Source of the DNA: Flavobacterium aquariorum
GTDB lineage: Bacteria; Bacteroidota; Bacteroidia; Flavobacteriales; Flavobacteriaceae
Direction of reading: 5' to 3'
Assembly (NCBI RefSeq): GCF_003254745.1
Contig: NZ_QKXH01000003.1
Location: forward strand, 124,001-188,000
Length of the DNA: 64,000 nucleotides
Under the pieces are notes generated by a model. That model ran no database searches. It was not told the origin of the DNA and saw nothing but the letters and a program-made list of their open reading frames with translations. The position numbers were made by a program, and so were the translations under genes. Position 1 is the stretch's first letter. Each line of letters opens with the position of its first letter. Shown piece by piece: positions 8,981-18,662 of this stretch.

Positions 8981-9025
8981 TTATTTATTATAAAAATATA
9001 GGAATAACTACTTTTCCTTTTAAAC

Positions 9026-10891
9026 TTACTTCACTTCTTCCAAAACATCCAACTCCACCTTCAAATTCTTGATGATAAAATCTTGTCGGTCTGGAGTATT
9101 TTTACCCATATAAAAAGACAACAATTGTTCAATAGAAGTGTTCTTATCCATCATAATAGGATCCAAACGAATCGTTTCTCCGATGAAATTCTTGAACTCA
9201 TCTGGCGAAATCTCTCCCAATCCCTTAAATCGGGTAATTTCCGGTTTTGGCTTTAATTTTTCTATAGCGTCTTTTCGTTCTTCTTCCGAATAGCAATAAA
9301 TGGTTTCTTTCTTGTTTCGAACTCTAAAAAGTGGTGTTTGCAAAATATACAAATGCCCTTCTTTTATTAATTCCGGAAAAAACTGTAGGAAAAAAGTAAT
9401 CAGCAACAAACGAATGTGCATTCCATCGACATCGGCATCGGTTGCAATTACAATGTTGTTGTAACGCAATTTTTCCAATCCATCTTCAATATCCAAAGCT
9501 GCCTGCAATAAATTGAATTCCTCATTTTCATACACAATCTTTTTACTCATTCCATACGAATTCAAAGGCTTACCTCGTAAACTAAACACCGCCTGAGTAT
9601 TTACATCACGAGATTTGGTAATCGACCCGGAAGCCGAATCTCCCTCGGTAATAAACAAAGTACTTTCTAAACTCTTTGGGTTTTTTGTGTCTGGAAGATG
9701 CGCACGACAATCTCTTAATTTCTTATTGTGCAGATTCGCTTTCTTGGCACGATCTGTAGCTAATTTTCGAATTCCTGATAATTCTTTACGCTCGCGTTCG
9801 GCCTGAAGAATTTTTCGCAACAGGGCATCTGCAGTGGCTGGATTCTTGTGCAAATAATTATCTAATTTTGTTTTCACAAAATCATTTACAAACGTACGAA
9901 CCGAAGGCATACCTGGTTCGGAACCAATATCTGTCGAACCTAATTTGGTTTTGGTTTGTGACTCAAAAACAGGTTCCATCACTTTGATGCTAATGGCACT
10001 CACCACCGATTTACGTACATCCGATGCTTCGAAGCTTTTATTGTAAAACTCTCTTATAGTTTTGACAATCGCTTCACGATAGGCTGCGAGATGCGTTCCT
10101 CCCTGTGTAGTGTTTTGCCCGTTTACAAACGAGTGGTATTCTTCGCTATATTGGGTTTTACTATGCGTCAGAGCCATCTCAATATCATCTCCTTTGAGAT
10201 GAATGATAGGATATTCTAAATCATCAGCGTGAATGGTTTCTTCTAATAAATCTTTTAATCCGTTTTCGGAATAATATTTTTCTCCATTAAAAATTATCGT
10301 CAATCCATTGTTCAAATAACAATAGTTTTTGAGCATTTTGATTACATACTCAAATCTGAATTTATAATTTTTAAAAATGGTTTCATCAGGCGTAAAAGTA
10401 ACTTTAGTCCCTTTTCTCTTGGTAGTTTCAACGACATCTTCTTCAAGAACCAAATTACCGCCTGAAAACTCGGCAGCTTTTTGTTTGTCCTCACGAACGG
10501 ACTCCACACGGAAATAATTGGACAAGGCATTTACGGCTTTTGTCCCGACTCCATTCAAACCAACGGATTTTTTGAAGGCCAAGGAATCGTATTTACCACC
10601 GGTATTCATTTTGGAAACAACATCAATTACCTTCCCTAATGGAATTCCGCGTCCATAATCACGAACGCTGACTGTCTTATCCTTAATGGTTACTTCAATG
10701 GTCTTACCAGCACCCATTACAAATTCATCGATACAATTATCGAGAACCTCTTTTAATAAAATATAAATACCATCATCTGGCGAAGATCCGTCACCTAGTT
10801 TCCCAATGTACATCCCGGGACGCATACGGATATGTTCTTTCCAGTCGAGAGAACGGATATTATCTTCGGTGTATTGATTTTGATCTGACAT
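9026..10891 (-). CDS. parE: DNA topoisomerase IV subunit B (ATPase)
   Basis: A 621-residue GHKL-type ATPase subunit. The Bergerat fold shows EVLDNCIDE near residue 48, DYGRGIP near 78 and [13 protein letters not shown] near 111. The TOPRIM domain has EGDSASG at 416-422, where gyrase B normally has EGDSAGG, and DADVDGMHI for metal binding. Its length, shorter than many GyrB proteins, and its pairing with a ParC-like partner support ParE. The A-subunit gene starts 45 bases after the stop, forming a parE-parC operon. The leader carries an inverted repeat (10897-10985). Confidence 0.95.
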   Translation of the reverse strand: MSDQNQYTEDNIRSLDWKEHIRMRPGMYIGKLGDGSSPDDGIYILLKEVLDNCIDEFVMGAGKTIEVTIKDKTVSVRDYGRGIPLGKVIDVVSKMNTGGKYDSLAFKKSVGLNGVGTKAVNALSNYFRVESVREDKQKAAEFSGGNLVLEEDVVETTKRKGTKVTFTPDETIFKNYKFRFEYVIKMLKNYCYLNNGLTIIFNGEKYYSENGLKDLLEETIHADDLEYPIIHLKGDDIEMALTHSKTQYSEEYHSFVNGQNTTQGGTHLAAYREAIVKTIREFYNKSFEASDVRKSVVSAISIKVMEPVFESQTKTKLGSTDIGSEPGMPSVRTFVNDFVKTKLDNYLHKNPATADALLRKILQAERERKELSGIRKLATDRAKKANLHNKKLRDCRAHLPDTKNPKSLESTLFITEGDSASGSITKSRDVNTQAVFSLRGKPLNSYGMSKKIVYENEEFNLLQAALDIEDGLEKLRYNNIVIATDADVDGMHIRLLLITFFLQFFPELIKEGHLYILQTPLFRVRNKKETIYCYSEEERKDAIEKLKPKPEITRFKGLGEISPDEFKNFIGETIRLDPIMMDKNTSIEQLLSFYMGKNTPDRQDFIIKNLKVELDVLEEVK

Positions 10892-10896
10892 TTTGG

Positions 10897-10985
10897 AATT
10901 TTATCGAATTTAACTGCGTTCTGTTCGGTCTTTTGCTTTTCGCAAAAACAGCGAGTGTGCTAATGTAGTGTAATTCGATAAAATT
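10897..10985. repeat. 14-bp perfect inverted repeat in the parE leader
   Basis: AATTTTATCGAATT (10897-10910) and AATTCGATAAAATT (10972-10985) are exact inverted copies separated by 61 bases. The spacer contains a smaller hairpin, TTTTGC / GCAAAA (10931-10947). The near arm lies six bases upstream of the parE ATG. It may be an RNA leader structure, an operator, or a small inserted element with terminal repeats. Confidence 0.7.
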
Positions 10986-11065
10986 TAAAAGAGGAATACC
11001 GCAAAGTTATCAAGAATGATATTGACAGGAGATTTTAGGTTCTAGCCCCAGTTCTATATAAAAAA

Positions 11066-11368
11066 TTACTCTTTAAACAAAAATCCCAAACCCATTCCTT
11101 TGAGCATTTTTTTTTCGAAAGCCCAAAAGAATCTAAATTGGCCAAAAAGAAAACCTATTACTACCAATAAAACTTGATAAATAGGAAAAATTAACAGTAA
11201 GCGGATTGGAGTAAACCAATGCCCCAATTCATCTTTGGCAATTCCCAACCACACACAAAAGGGTTTGGATAAATAAGCCGAAGCTGATCCTGTAATGGCA
11301 AAAACAACAAATACAACGGCCAATTGCCAATTGGAAGTGAGTCCCCAACGTTGTTTCAATCCTTTCAT
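11066..11368 (-). CDS. Small membrane protein (DUF6787-like)
   Basis: A 100-residue protein with two long hydrophobic segments, about residues 14-34 and 52-77, and a basic N-terminus (MKGLKQRWGL). It ends in an amphipathic, phenylalanine-rich tail. It resembles the DUF6787 group that I recall from flavobacteria, a recollection not tested. No enzymatic motif is visible. The gene lies between the sensor kinase and parE, all leftward, but gaps of 106 and 174 bases make a single transcript uncertain. Confidence 0.78.
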   Translation of the reverse strand: MKGLKQRWGLTSNWQLAVVFVVFAITGSASAYLSKPFCVWLGIAKDELGHWFTPIRLLLIFPIYQVLLVVIGFLFGQFRFFWAFEKKMLKGMGLGFLFKE

Positions 11369-11474
11369 TTTTAGTTTATTCCTTTTTGCAAATATAACAG
11401 GTTTTAATGGTTGAATTAATTCTTATTTTCTTTTTTGTTTCTATATTTTAACTATTAAATATTATAATCTAGCA

Positions 11475-13568
11475 CTAAGAAACTTTCTTTTTTAGACTTG
11501 CATCTATTATTTCAAACAATCGTTCTCTATTAATTGGTTTTGTTATGTAATCAGTAAATCCCGCCTTGAAAATTCGATCTTTATCTTCGTTGGATGAAAA
11601 TGCGGTTTGTGCAATTATGGGGAGATTGGGTCTTATTGGCGCAATTTTTTCAAGAGCTTCGAATCCATCCATAATAGGCATTTTGATATCCATTAACACC
11701 AAATCTATGTTTGGGTTATTAAAGCAGATATCAACTGCTTGTTGACCATTTTCGGCACGAACTATCCTGAAATTTTTTCCTTTCATTAGTTTCTGAAACA
11801 ACAAGAAATTAATATTATCATCCTCAGCAATTAATATAGTTCCTATCTCTTCACCTTTAGAAATAGTAAGTTCATTAACAGATTGAACCGTTATTTTTTG
11901 TGATTTTACATACTCCAAAGGAATGATGAAATAAAATTCGGTGCCCTTTCCCAGTTTCGATTCTAATGTAATGGTCCCTCCCAGCATTTCGGCATAGGCT
12001 TTTGAAATCGCAAGTCCTAAACCAAGTCCGCCAATTTTGCTTGTATGGTCTCCTCCCACTCTTCTAAAACGATCAAAGATGTATTGCTGATTATTTTCAT
12101 CAATTCCAAAACCAGTATCTTTTACCTTGAATACAATTCTATTATTTGCTTCGTCAATCTCATAACCAAATTCAACAGAACCCTGTTCTGTAAACTTTAG
12201 CGCATTAGTAACTAAATTTGTAATAATTTGTTTCAGTTTAACCTCATCCGTTTTTATTGGATATGGGGCTGGTTTTTTGCTTTCAATTAGTTTGAAATCA
12301 ATTTTCTGAGCTTTTTTATTTGTTATTTTAATACTGTCATACAAATCTTTTATACAAGATTCCATATTTACAGCGGTATAATTAGGTTTTGCTTGATGGG
12401 ATTCAATTTTTGACATTTCGATAAGATCATCAATAATAGCAATCAAGTTCTTTCCACTTTTGTCAATAACTGATAAATATTCCAGCTTCTCTTCGTCTTC
12501 TAGATTTGTATTCATCAGTAATTCCGTAAAACCGACTATGGCATTAAGGGGAGTTCTTATCTCATGTGACAAATTGGATAAAAAAGAAGATTTTAGTTTA
12601 TCACTTTCTTCAGCTTTTAATTTTGCTTTTACCAATTTACTTTTTTGCTTGGCGTTTTCTTCAAAAAGAGTTCCGATGTTTTTAAAATCTCCTTCCGTAT
12701 TTTTTAAAATTTCGATGGATTCTTTATTCCCTGTTTCCAATGCTTTGGTGATAGCATTTAAAGGGATAGAAATCCATTTTTCGGTATAAATAAAGCTCAC
12801 CAATAGCAATAATAAAGAGATAAATAATATAAAATAAAGACTTTTTAAAATGGTAGCAATAAATTTTTCAAAAGGTCTTTCAAAATAAACACGTGCCACA
12901 AATTCATTTTTGTAATCTTTCAAATCAACTTTATATTGAAGAATGTAATTTTTTGCTGCTCTGTTTTTTTGATTGCCAATTACCGATATTGTAGAATTGG
13001 TTATTTTTTCAATTCTTTGTTTAAAAGGCAAATCAATTTTTCTGGCTAATATAAAATAACCTTCGGCTTTTGGATTTATTGTGTCATTTGATTTTTTGAT
13101 GATGATACCAAATACTTGAATTATTCCATCGGATGTTTTTAAATAAAAACGGGATTTACCAGACTTATTTAAAGCCAGTAAAGCTTCTTTTGGAACAAAA
13201 TCAACTTCTTTTATTTTAGCTGAATTAGTATGATTTATAATTTTATTGTCCAAACCATAAACACCTATATAATCAGATTTAAAGAGACTAGAGTCAGCAT
13301 ACATTTCGTTATTTAAACCCGAATTTTTAGTTTTAAGATAATCTATCAAATCATTCCTCTCCATTGAAGCAACAGTTTGGTTAAAGCCAAGTTGTGTTAT
13401 TCTAGTGATTTCATCCTGAAATTGATTATTGTAATTATCTAAAATACTTTTCTTTATATTGGTTATATACAACAGTATGGTCAAAACCAATAGTATTGAA
13501 AAAACATTCATGCCTACAACAAGTAAAATTATTTTGGGTTTCGATTTTTTAACTTCTATTTTTTTCAT
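11475..13568 (-). CDS. Hybrid sensor histidine kinase/response regulator
   Basis: A membrane sensor of about 697 residues counted from the ATG at 13568, preferred because it puts MKKIEVKKSKPK directly before the first membrane helix; an in-frame start at 13613 would add 15 residues. Order: helix 1 (about 13-35), a periplasmic sensing region of about 205 residues, helix 2 (about 240-262), a linker with coiled-coil character, HisKA with the phospho-accepting His in SHEIRTPLNAIVG (about 335), a HATPase domain (DTGFGI and GLGLGLAIS), and a C-terminal receiver (LIAEDDN, LVLMDIKMP, ITKP). No DNA-binding domain is attached, so output passes to another protein or stays within the phosphorelay. The ligand is unknown and no partner regulator lies nearby. 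Confidence 0.93.
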   Translation of the reverse strand: MKKIEVKKSKPKIILLVVGMNVFSILLVLTILLYITNIKKSILDNYNNQFQDEITRITQLGFNQTVASMERNDLIDYLKTKNSGLNNEMYADSSLFKSDYIGVYGLDNKIINHTNSAKIKEVDFVPKEALLALNKSGKSRFYLKTSDGIIQVFGIIIKKSNDTINPKAEGYFILARKIDLPFKQRIEKITNSTISVIGNQKNRAAKNYILQYKVDLKDYKNEFVARVYFERPFEKFIATILKSLYFILFISLLLLLVSFIYTEKWISIPLNAITKALETGNKESIEILKNTEGDFKNIGTLFEENAKQKSKLVKAKLKAEESDKLKSSFLSNLSHEIRTPLNAIVGFTELLMNTNLEDEEKLEYLSVIDKSGKNLIAIIDDLIEMSKIESHQAKPNYTAVNMESCIKDLYDSIKITNKKAQKIDFKLIESKKPAPYPIKTDEVKLKQIITNLVTNALKFTEQGSVEFGYEIDEANNRIVFKVKDTGFGIDENNQQYIFDRFRRVGGDHTSKIGGLGLGLAISKAYAEMLGGTITLESKLGKGTEFYFIIPLEYVKSQKITVQSVNELTISKGEEIGTILIAEDDNINFLLFQKLMKGKNFRIVRAENGQQAVDICFNNPNIDLVLMDIKMPIMDGFEALEKIAPIRPNLPIIAQTAFSSNEDKDRIFKAGFTDYITKPINRERLFEIIDASLKKKVS

Positions 13569-13938
13569 AGGAAGAAAGTATATATGCTTTTTTGAAAAAA
13601 AACGTCTAGACAAATAGTTTTAAATAAAATAGCATATTTTTTTAGCTCTTTAAATCAATTATCATGCCGCAATTTTTACAGCAATGCATAAGATTATTAA
13701 GTTGCTTTGAAATTCAAAAAAAGAAGTTTCAATAGGATTTGGGATGTACTTTAATGTTATCTTATCCAAAATATTTTTTTAAGTATTTAAGCAAAGGAAA
13801 ACCAAGAAATAAATTTATCCAAAACAAACGCTCACTAATAAGACATTTACTAAAAAAAGGCATTCACAAACTTGTAAACACCTCTCTAAAGATTTAAATT
13901 AAATTCATTTATCAATACTATTTTGCAGATTGCATTTC
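13569..13938. other. AT-rich intergenic region upstream of the sensor kinase
   Basis: About 370 bases that should hold the leftward promoter of the kinase and, at its right end, the terminator of the preceding lipoprotein gene. Only a 24-codon open stretch was seen, too short and featureless to call. No repeat was recognised. Confidence 0.6.
13852..13883 (-). terminator. Rho-independent terminator of the DUF6146-like gene
   Basis: Read leftward, AGGTGTTTACA pairs with TGTGAATGCCT (13858-13883), including three G-U pairs, with a short loop. It is followed by seven T. It lies about 55 bases past the stop at 13939. Confidence 0.82.
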
Positions 13939-14370
13939 CTATCTCGGTGGGACTCGTCCATACAATCTTTGATTATATTTATTTTGAAAATAAATCATAT
14001 AATTATAGATAAGATAGTTTACTTCATAACCATAATTAATAGTTGGATTGTAATCGATAGTCATTTCATATAAATTAGGAGAATAGATTTGTGGCTGACG
14101 AACACGGTTATTCCATTCCATTACATAAAATTTATTTTTGTTTTCTAAATAGGATTGTGAATAATATCCCCTTGGAAGGGCCGTTGATTGTAACCAAAAA
14201 TCAAAACCCGGTTCAATGATGATAACTTCGTATTCGAGTTCTTTATTTTCAATTTTTATGGTGTCATTGCTTCCAGTTTTTGTTTTTTCTGCACTTGCAA
14301 CATTAGATTTAGAAGCACTACATCCTATAATCGTTAAAAGAACAATCAATGTGCAAATTAAATTTTTCAT
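13939..14370 (-). CDS. Small lipoprotein (DUF6146-like)
   Basis: A 143-residue lipoprotein: MKNLICTLIVLLTIIGCSAS shows a signal peptide and a lipobox ending in Cys17, followed by a Ser/Lys-rich linker. The mature domain holds EPGFDFWLQ, PRGYYSQSYLENKN and YEVNYLIYNYMIYFQNKY, rich in Tyr, Trp and Asn. This pattern matches the DUF6146 lipoproteins of Bacteroidota as I remember them. Its function is unknown. It has its own terminator and a gap of about 270 bases to the next upstream gene, so it is probably monocistronic. Confidence 0.85.
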   Translation of the reverse strand: MKNLICTLIVLLTIIGCSASKSNVASAEKTKTGSNDTIKIENKELEYEVIIIEPGFDFWLQSTALPRGYYSQSYLENKNKFYVMEWNNRVRQPQIYSPNLYEMTIDYNPTINYGYEVNYLIYNYMIYFQNKYNQRLYGRVPPR

Positions 14371-14580
14371 AATAATAGTTGTTTATCGATGTCATATAAA
14401 AAACAATTCTAAGAATAAATTATTAATTGATTTATCAATTAAAAACCAAACTATAAAACAACTCAAAGTTAAGGATTTTTATGCTGATTTTCTGCATTTT
14501 ACAACTTAATCTAACAGAAATAGATTGTATTTATAATGAACTTTTACATAAGTTCGTTTCTAATATCATCTATTCTGATG

Positions 14581-14611
14581 CAAAAAAAAACATTTACAAG
14601 TTTGTAAATGT
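14581..14611 (-). terminator. Rho-independent terminator of the DUF937-like gene
   Basis: ACATTTACAA (14590-14599) and TTGTAAATGT (14602-14611) form a near-perfect palindrome. Read leftward it is followed by a T run (the A tract at 14582-14590). It lies 28 bases past the stop at 14639. Confidence 0.88.
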
Positions 14612-14638
14612 CTTTATTAGTATTAATCAAGATTTTAT

Positions 14639-15196
14639 TTATTTCCCAAAAAGCTTTCCTAAAAAGCCACCAATACCGCCACTGCTTTTGGTCACCGCAA
14701 TAGCATCATCCATATCCAGTTTTCCATCGGCATTTTGGTCTAAACCAAATTGAGTTCCATATTTTGAAATGGTATCCATTATTCCGGATGTTTGGGTGCC
14801 ATCTCCTGAAATGGCCCCAATTAAATCCGTTATTTGAAAACTGTCATTCGGGTCATTGGCTTTTTTAACTAATCCGCCTAGTATTTGAGGAATCATACTA
14901 CCGGCAACTCCAGCTGCATCACTATTATTTAAACCAAATTTTTCTCCCAAGCTTCCAGTAAGTTGTTGCGTAATTTGTTGTACAGTTGGATTTGATGGAT
15001 CTTGAGCATTATTCCCTTGCAGTAACCCGGCAAGTTTTTCGATTCCTCCTTCGGAAGCCATTTTTTGCAAGCTTGAAAATATTGAATTTCCCGCCTCACT
15101 CAGTACCGCTTCATTATGTTCATTTGGAACGGCATTATTATTGACAACTGCTTCCTGTCCAAATTGTTGCACTAATTGTGTTAATTGCTCAAACAT
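14639..15196 (-). CDS. DUF937-like protein with an EF-hand/dockerin-like loop
   Basis: A protein of about 185 residues counted from the ATG at 15196 (MFEQLTQLVQQFG); an upstream in-frame start at 15223 would add nine poorly fitting residues. The main part resembles DUF937/YidB-like helical proteins, with repeated amphipathic helices and a Gly-rich GSLGEKFGLN region. Near the C-terminus DQNADGKLDMDDA matches the calcium-binding consensus DxNxDGxxDxxD of EF-hands and dockerin repeats, but only one such loop is present. It ends in a Gly-rich FLGKLFGK tail. No signal peptide is visible. It is flanked by terminators on both sides, so it is a single-gene unit. Confidence 0.82.
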   Translation of the reverse strand: MFEQLTQLVQQFGQEAVVNNNAVPNEHNEAVLSEAGNSIFSSLQKMASEGGIEKLAGLLQGNNAQDPSNPTVQQITQQLTGSLGEKFGLNNSDAAGVAGSMIPQILGGLVKKANDPNDSFQITDLIGAISGDGTQTSGIMDTISKYGTQFGLDQNADGKLDMDDAIAVTKSSGGIGGFLGKLFGK

Positions 15197-15230
15197 AGGT
15201 TTTTGATTAAAATTAGATATCAAATTTAAT

Positions 15231-15276
15231 CAAAAAAAAGTGGTAATTTATTAATTGAAGTTAACAAATTACCACT
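15231..15276 (-). terminator. Rho-independent terminator after serA
   Basis: AGTGGTAATTT (15239-15249) and AAATTACCACT (15266-15276) form an 11-bp stem. Read leftward it is followed by eight T. It lies 26 bases past the serA stop. Confidence 0.9.
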
Positions 15277-15302
15277 ATATAATTCAGCACCAATTGATTG
15301 TT

Positions 15303-16268
15303 TTAGATAACTAACGATTTGCTTAACAAACTAATAATTTGATGTGCGAGTTCTGTACCAATTCTATCCTGTGCTTCTTCGGTAGCCGCTCCTATATGAG
15401 GTGTTAAAGAAATTTTTGGATTCATTAAAATAGTAATTTCGGGATTTGGTTCACTTTCATAAACATCCAATCCTGCGAATAACACTTTACCGCTATCCAA
15501 TGCTTTTACGAGTGCCACCTCATCAATAGCACCACCTCTTGCACAGTTTACAATTCCAACACCGTCTTTCATCATTTCCAATTCTTTTTCACCAATAACA
15601 TGTGTATCCTGAGCAGGTACATGCAATGAAATAAAATCAGATTCTTGAAATAAAGATTCCTGAGTTTGTGAAACAAGTGATATAGAAATAGACTGCCCAT
15701 CAAAAAAAGACACTTTTATATCTTTTTTTGGAATATGTGTATCGCTATAAATTACTTTCATTCCAAGTCCAATAGCCATTTTTGCTGTAGCTTGACCGAT
15801 ACGTCCCATACCTATGAGTCCAAGTGTTTTTCCTCTTAACTCAAGACCATTTGCATAAGCTTTTTTCAGACCATCAAAATTGGTATCTCCTTCCAAAGGC
15901 ATATTTCTATTCGAGTCGTGTAAAAATCGCACACCGGTAAATAAATGGGCAAAAACCAATTCAGCAACAGACTCTGATGAAGAAGCTGGGGTATTTATAA
16001 CATGAATTCCTTTGCTTTTGGCATATTCAACGTCAATATTATCCATCCCTACACCACCACGACCAACGATTTTAAGACCCGGACAAGCGTCGATAATATC
16101 CTTGCGAACCTTTGTGGCACTGCGAACCAATATGACGCTTATATTGTTTTTGTTCACAAAATTAGCCACTTGCTCCTGAGCTACTTTTGTAGTGATAACT
16201 TCAAATCCAGCCTTTTCTAAAGCGACAATACCGCTTTTTGAAATTCCGTCGTTTGCTAATATTTTCAT
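15303..16268 (-). CDS. serA: D-3-phosphoglycerate dehydrogenase
   Basis: A 321-residue NAD-dependent 2-hydroxyacid dehydrogenase catalysing the first step of serine synthesis, 3-phosphoglycerate to 3-phosphohydroxypyruvate. The Rossmann motif is GLIGMGRIGQATAK near residue 150; the catalytic Arg, Glu and His fall in NCARGGAID, DVYESEPNP and TPHIGAAT. The protein ends soon after the catalytic domain, so it is a short form without the ACT domain that gives serine feedback in the longer enzymes. serC lies 63 bases upstream on the same strand, which confirms the pathway and argues against a generic hydroxyacid dehydrogenase. Confidence 0.94.
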   Translation of the reverse strand: MKILANDGISKSGIVALEKAGFEVITTKVAQEQVANFVNKNNISVILVRSATKVRKDIIDACPGLKIVGRGGVGMDNIDVEYAKSKGIHVINTPASSSESVAELVFAHLFTGVRFLHDSNRNMPLEGDTNFDGLKKAYANGLELRGKTLGLIGMGRIGQATAKMAIGLGMKVIYSDTHIPKKDIKVSFFDGQSISISLVSQTQESLFQESDFISLHVPAQDTHVIGEKELEMMKDGVGIVNCARGGAIDEVALVKALDSGKVLFAGLDVYESEPNPEITILMNPKISLTPHIGAATEEAQDRIGTELAHQIISLLSKSLVI

Positions 16269-16331
16269 TTGTCTTTTTTCTATTTTCCGCTATTTCTTTT
16301 TCTTTTTTGTCTGAAAACTGCAATCTGTTTA

Positions 16332-17402
16332 CTAAATACTTTTTTCAAGCTCTTTCATCACATCAACAAGAACTTGTACACTTTCCAAAGGTAGTGCATT
16401 GTACATTGATGCTCTGTAACCTCCAACTGAACGGTGACCAGGCAATCCAGAAATTCCAGCTGCTTTCCACATCTCATCAAATTTGGCAGCATGTGATTCA
16501 TCGTTCAACAAAAAGGTGGCGTTCATATTAGAACGGTCTTCAACAGCTGCCGTTCCTCTGAACAATGGATTTCTGTCAATTTCTGCATAAAGTAATGCTG
16601 CTTTAGCATCATTTATTTTTTCGATAGCTTCAATTCCACCTAAATTTTTCAACCATTGTAATGTCAACAAAGATGCGTATACTGGAAAAACAGGTGGCGT
16701 ATTGTACATACTGTCTGCTTTTATATGTTTAGCATAATCAAGCATACTTGGGATTTCGCGTCCAGTTTTACCAAGAACTTCTTCTTTGATAACAACCAAA
16801 GTTGTTCCTGCTGGTCCCATATTTTTTTGTGCACCAGCATAAATGATATCAAATTTTGAAAAATCTAATTTTCTTGAAAAAATATCAGAACTCATGTCAC
16901 ATACAACAGGTATGTTTGTTGATGGAAATTCCTTCATTTGAGTTCCAAAAATAGTGTTGTTACTCGTGCAGTGAAAATAATCTGCATCAGCAGGTATAGT
17001 GTATCCTTTTGGAATATGATTGTAATTTTGTTCTTTTGAAGATCCCACAACGATTGTTTCTCCAAAAAAATTAGCTTCTTTTATAGCAGCCGAAGCCCAA
17101 GTTCCAGTGTCCAAATAAGCGGCTTTCCCATTTATTTTCATTAAATTATAAGGAACCATAAGGAATTCAAGACTTGCTCCTCCTCCAAGGAAAATAGCCT
17201 GATATCCCTTCCCTTTTAAATCCAAAAGTTCCAAAACTAAAGCTCTTGCCTCTTCCATTACGGAAACAAAATCTTTACTACGATGTGAAATTTCCAAAAG
17301 TGACAAACCAGAATTATTAAAATTTAAGATTGCCTGAGCTGATTTTTCAAAAACTTCTTGTGGTAAAATACAAGGTCCTGCGCTGTAGTTGTGTTTTTTC
17401 AT
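16332..17402 (-). CDS. serC: Phosphoserine aminotransferase
   Basis: A 356-residue class V PLP-dependent aminotransferase that converts 3-phosphohydroxypyruvate and glutamate to phosphoserine and 2-oxoglutarate. The N-terminus HNYSAGPCILP and GGGASLEF near residue 73 are typical; the PLP lysine is in IYAGAQKNMGPAG near residue 195; GHRSVGGYRASMYNA near the C-terminus is the family signature. Length is normal. It precedes serA by 63 bases and follows the acyl-CoA reductase gene by about 200 bases containing a hairpin. Together with serA it covers the first two steps of serine synthesis; serB is not in the window. Confidence 0.96.
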   Translation of the reverse strand: MKKHNYSAGPCILPQEVFEKSAQAILNFNNSGLSLLEISHRSKDFVSVMEEARALVLELLDLKGKGYQAIFLGGGASLEFLMVPYNLMKINGKAAYLDTGTWASAAIKEANFFGETIVVGSSKEQNYNHIPKGYTIPADADYFHCTSNNTIFGTQMKEFPSTNIPVVCDMSSDIFSRKLDFSKFDIIYAGAQKNMGPAGTTLVVIKEEVLGKTGREIPSMLDYAKHIKADSMYNTPPVFPVYASLLTLQWLKNLGGIEAIEKINDAKAALLYAEIDRNPLFRGTAAVEDRSNMNATFLLNDESHAAKFDEMWKAAGISGLPGHRSVGGYRASMYNALPLESVQVLVDVMKELEKSI

Positions 17403-17452
17403 GATATAGTTTGTAGTTACTGTTTGTTTTTATTTCTTCCTATCAGCTATTG

Positions 17453-17492
17453 TAAAAATCGTCAATATCAATACCATTTCTTGATTGACGAT
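17453..17492 (-). terminator. Possible weak terminator or leader hairpin upstream of serC
   Basis: ATCGTCAAT (17458-17466) and ATTGACGAT (17484-17492) form a 9-bp stem with a 17-base loop. Read leftward a run of five T follows. It could end the acyl-CoA reductase transcript or act in the serC leader. The long loop lowers confidence. Confidence 0.5.
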
Positions 17493-17599
17493 CATAAGAA
17501 TTTCAAGCTGTAGTTTGTGTTTGAATTTTCAAAACGCAAATTTCGGAAATATGGGCTGAAAAATCGTTAAATTATTTGCAATAATATAAAAACAATCAT

Positions 17600-18658
17600 C
17601 TATATTGTTGACAAAAACGATATAGTATCAACATTGTCGGCATAATCCCAAAGATTTGGTTTTTGTGTGTATCCAAACTGAACACTGTTTTTTACAAGAT
17701 TATTGCTTACAATACATTGAATTTGATCGCTTTCTTTCTCCAAACGTTTTCCCAAATCATCCAGATTTTCATAGTTCTCATAAAAGATGCTCGAAATGGG
17801 CGAACCATAACTCGAATCTTCTTTTAAGGTTAGGAATCCATTGTCCAACAATTTAAAATTACTCATCAGGAAAACCGCTTTATTGTAGTCGTAGTTATTG
17901 GCATATTTCTCGTAATGGATCACATCTTGGTATTCGAAAATAGCTTCAAAAAAGGAATCAAAAGAATAACCTTTTGGAACAAAAAGTTTAGAAACATTTC
18001 GACATCCTAAACCAAAATATCTAAAAATATCCTCACCAAGTGCTGTTAATTCCTCTTTGGTTTCTTTGCCATTCAAAACCGCAATTGAGTTTCTATTTTT
18101 TCTTATGATGGAAGGCTTATCTTTAAAATAATATTCAAAATAACGAGCTGTATTATTACTTCCTGTAGCAATTACTGCATCAAAACCTTCAAGTTTTCCT
18201 TCTACAAATGTGATTTTGTTTTTAAATCCAGATTCAAAAGCAATAAGATAATTAGCCAGAAAAGGCAAAAGGTGCTGATCATTCGAAGAAGTTTTTACCA
18301 AAACATCATGCCCAGTAATCAAAACTGATAAGAAATCATGAAATCCAACCAAGGGAATATTACCTGCCAATATCAAGGCTACTTTTTTTGGCGCTACCTT
18401 GCTAAAATCGTAGGTAGAAAGCCATTTATCCAAATTATCTTCGGTTAATGCCTCTGCCCAAGATTGTATTGAAAAATATACTTGTTCTGGGGTGTACCAA
18501 CCATTATGAGATTGTGAAAGTTGAATTAAATCGATGAATTTTTCAAAAAATAAAACATTACCAAATACAGTTTTGTCTTTTGTGCAATTGCCTTCTTTGA
18601 ATTGTGCCAAAAATTCACCTAATTTAACAAATGCGTTTTTTTTTGTATCTAATGTCAT
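17600..18658 (-). CDS. Acyl-CoA reductase (LuxC-like)
   Basis: A 352-residue member of the LuxC/acyl-CoA reductase family, which reduces acyl-CoA or acyl-protein to an aldehyde with NADPH through a thioester on cysteine. The likely catalytic Cys is in FGLGCRNVSKLF near residue 220; the nucleotide-binding segment is VIATGSNNTARYFEYYF near 160. No luciferase genes are present, so bioluminescence is not implied. A 2[4Fe-4S] ferredoxin gene diverges from the same 146-base promoter region, and serC-serA follow on the same strand. That neighbourhood hints at central metabolism, but the true substrate is unknown. Confidence 0.88.
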   Translation of the reverse strand: MTLDTKKNAFVKLGEFLAQFKEGNCTKDKTVFGNVLFFEKFIDLIQLSQSHNGWYTPEQVYFSIQSWAEALTEDNLDKWLSTYDFSKVAPKKVALILAGNIPLVGFHDFLSVLITGHDVLVKTSSNDQHLLPFLANYLIAFESGFKNKITFVEGKLEGFDAVIATGSNNTARYFEYYFKDKPSIIRKNRNSIAVLNGKETKEELTALGEDIFRYFGLGCRNVSKLFVPKGYSFDSFFEAIFEYQDVIHYEKYANNYDYNKAVFLMSNFKLLDNGFLTLKEDSSYGSPISSIFYENYENLDDLGKRLEKESDQIQCIVSNNLVKNSVQFGYTQKPNLWDYADNVDTISFLSTI

Positions 18659-18662
18659 AATG

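Noticed and set aside
14481..14753. Plus-strand open frame of 90 codons
   Set aside because: It crosses the terminator and the end of the DUF937-like gene and has no plausible product.
17600..18658. Bioluminescence (lux) locus suggested by the LuxC-like gene
   Set aside because: No luxA, luxB, luxD or luxE homologue is near; the family is broader than bioluminescence.
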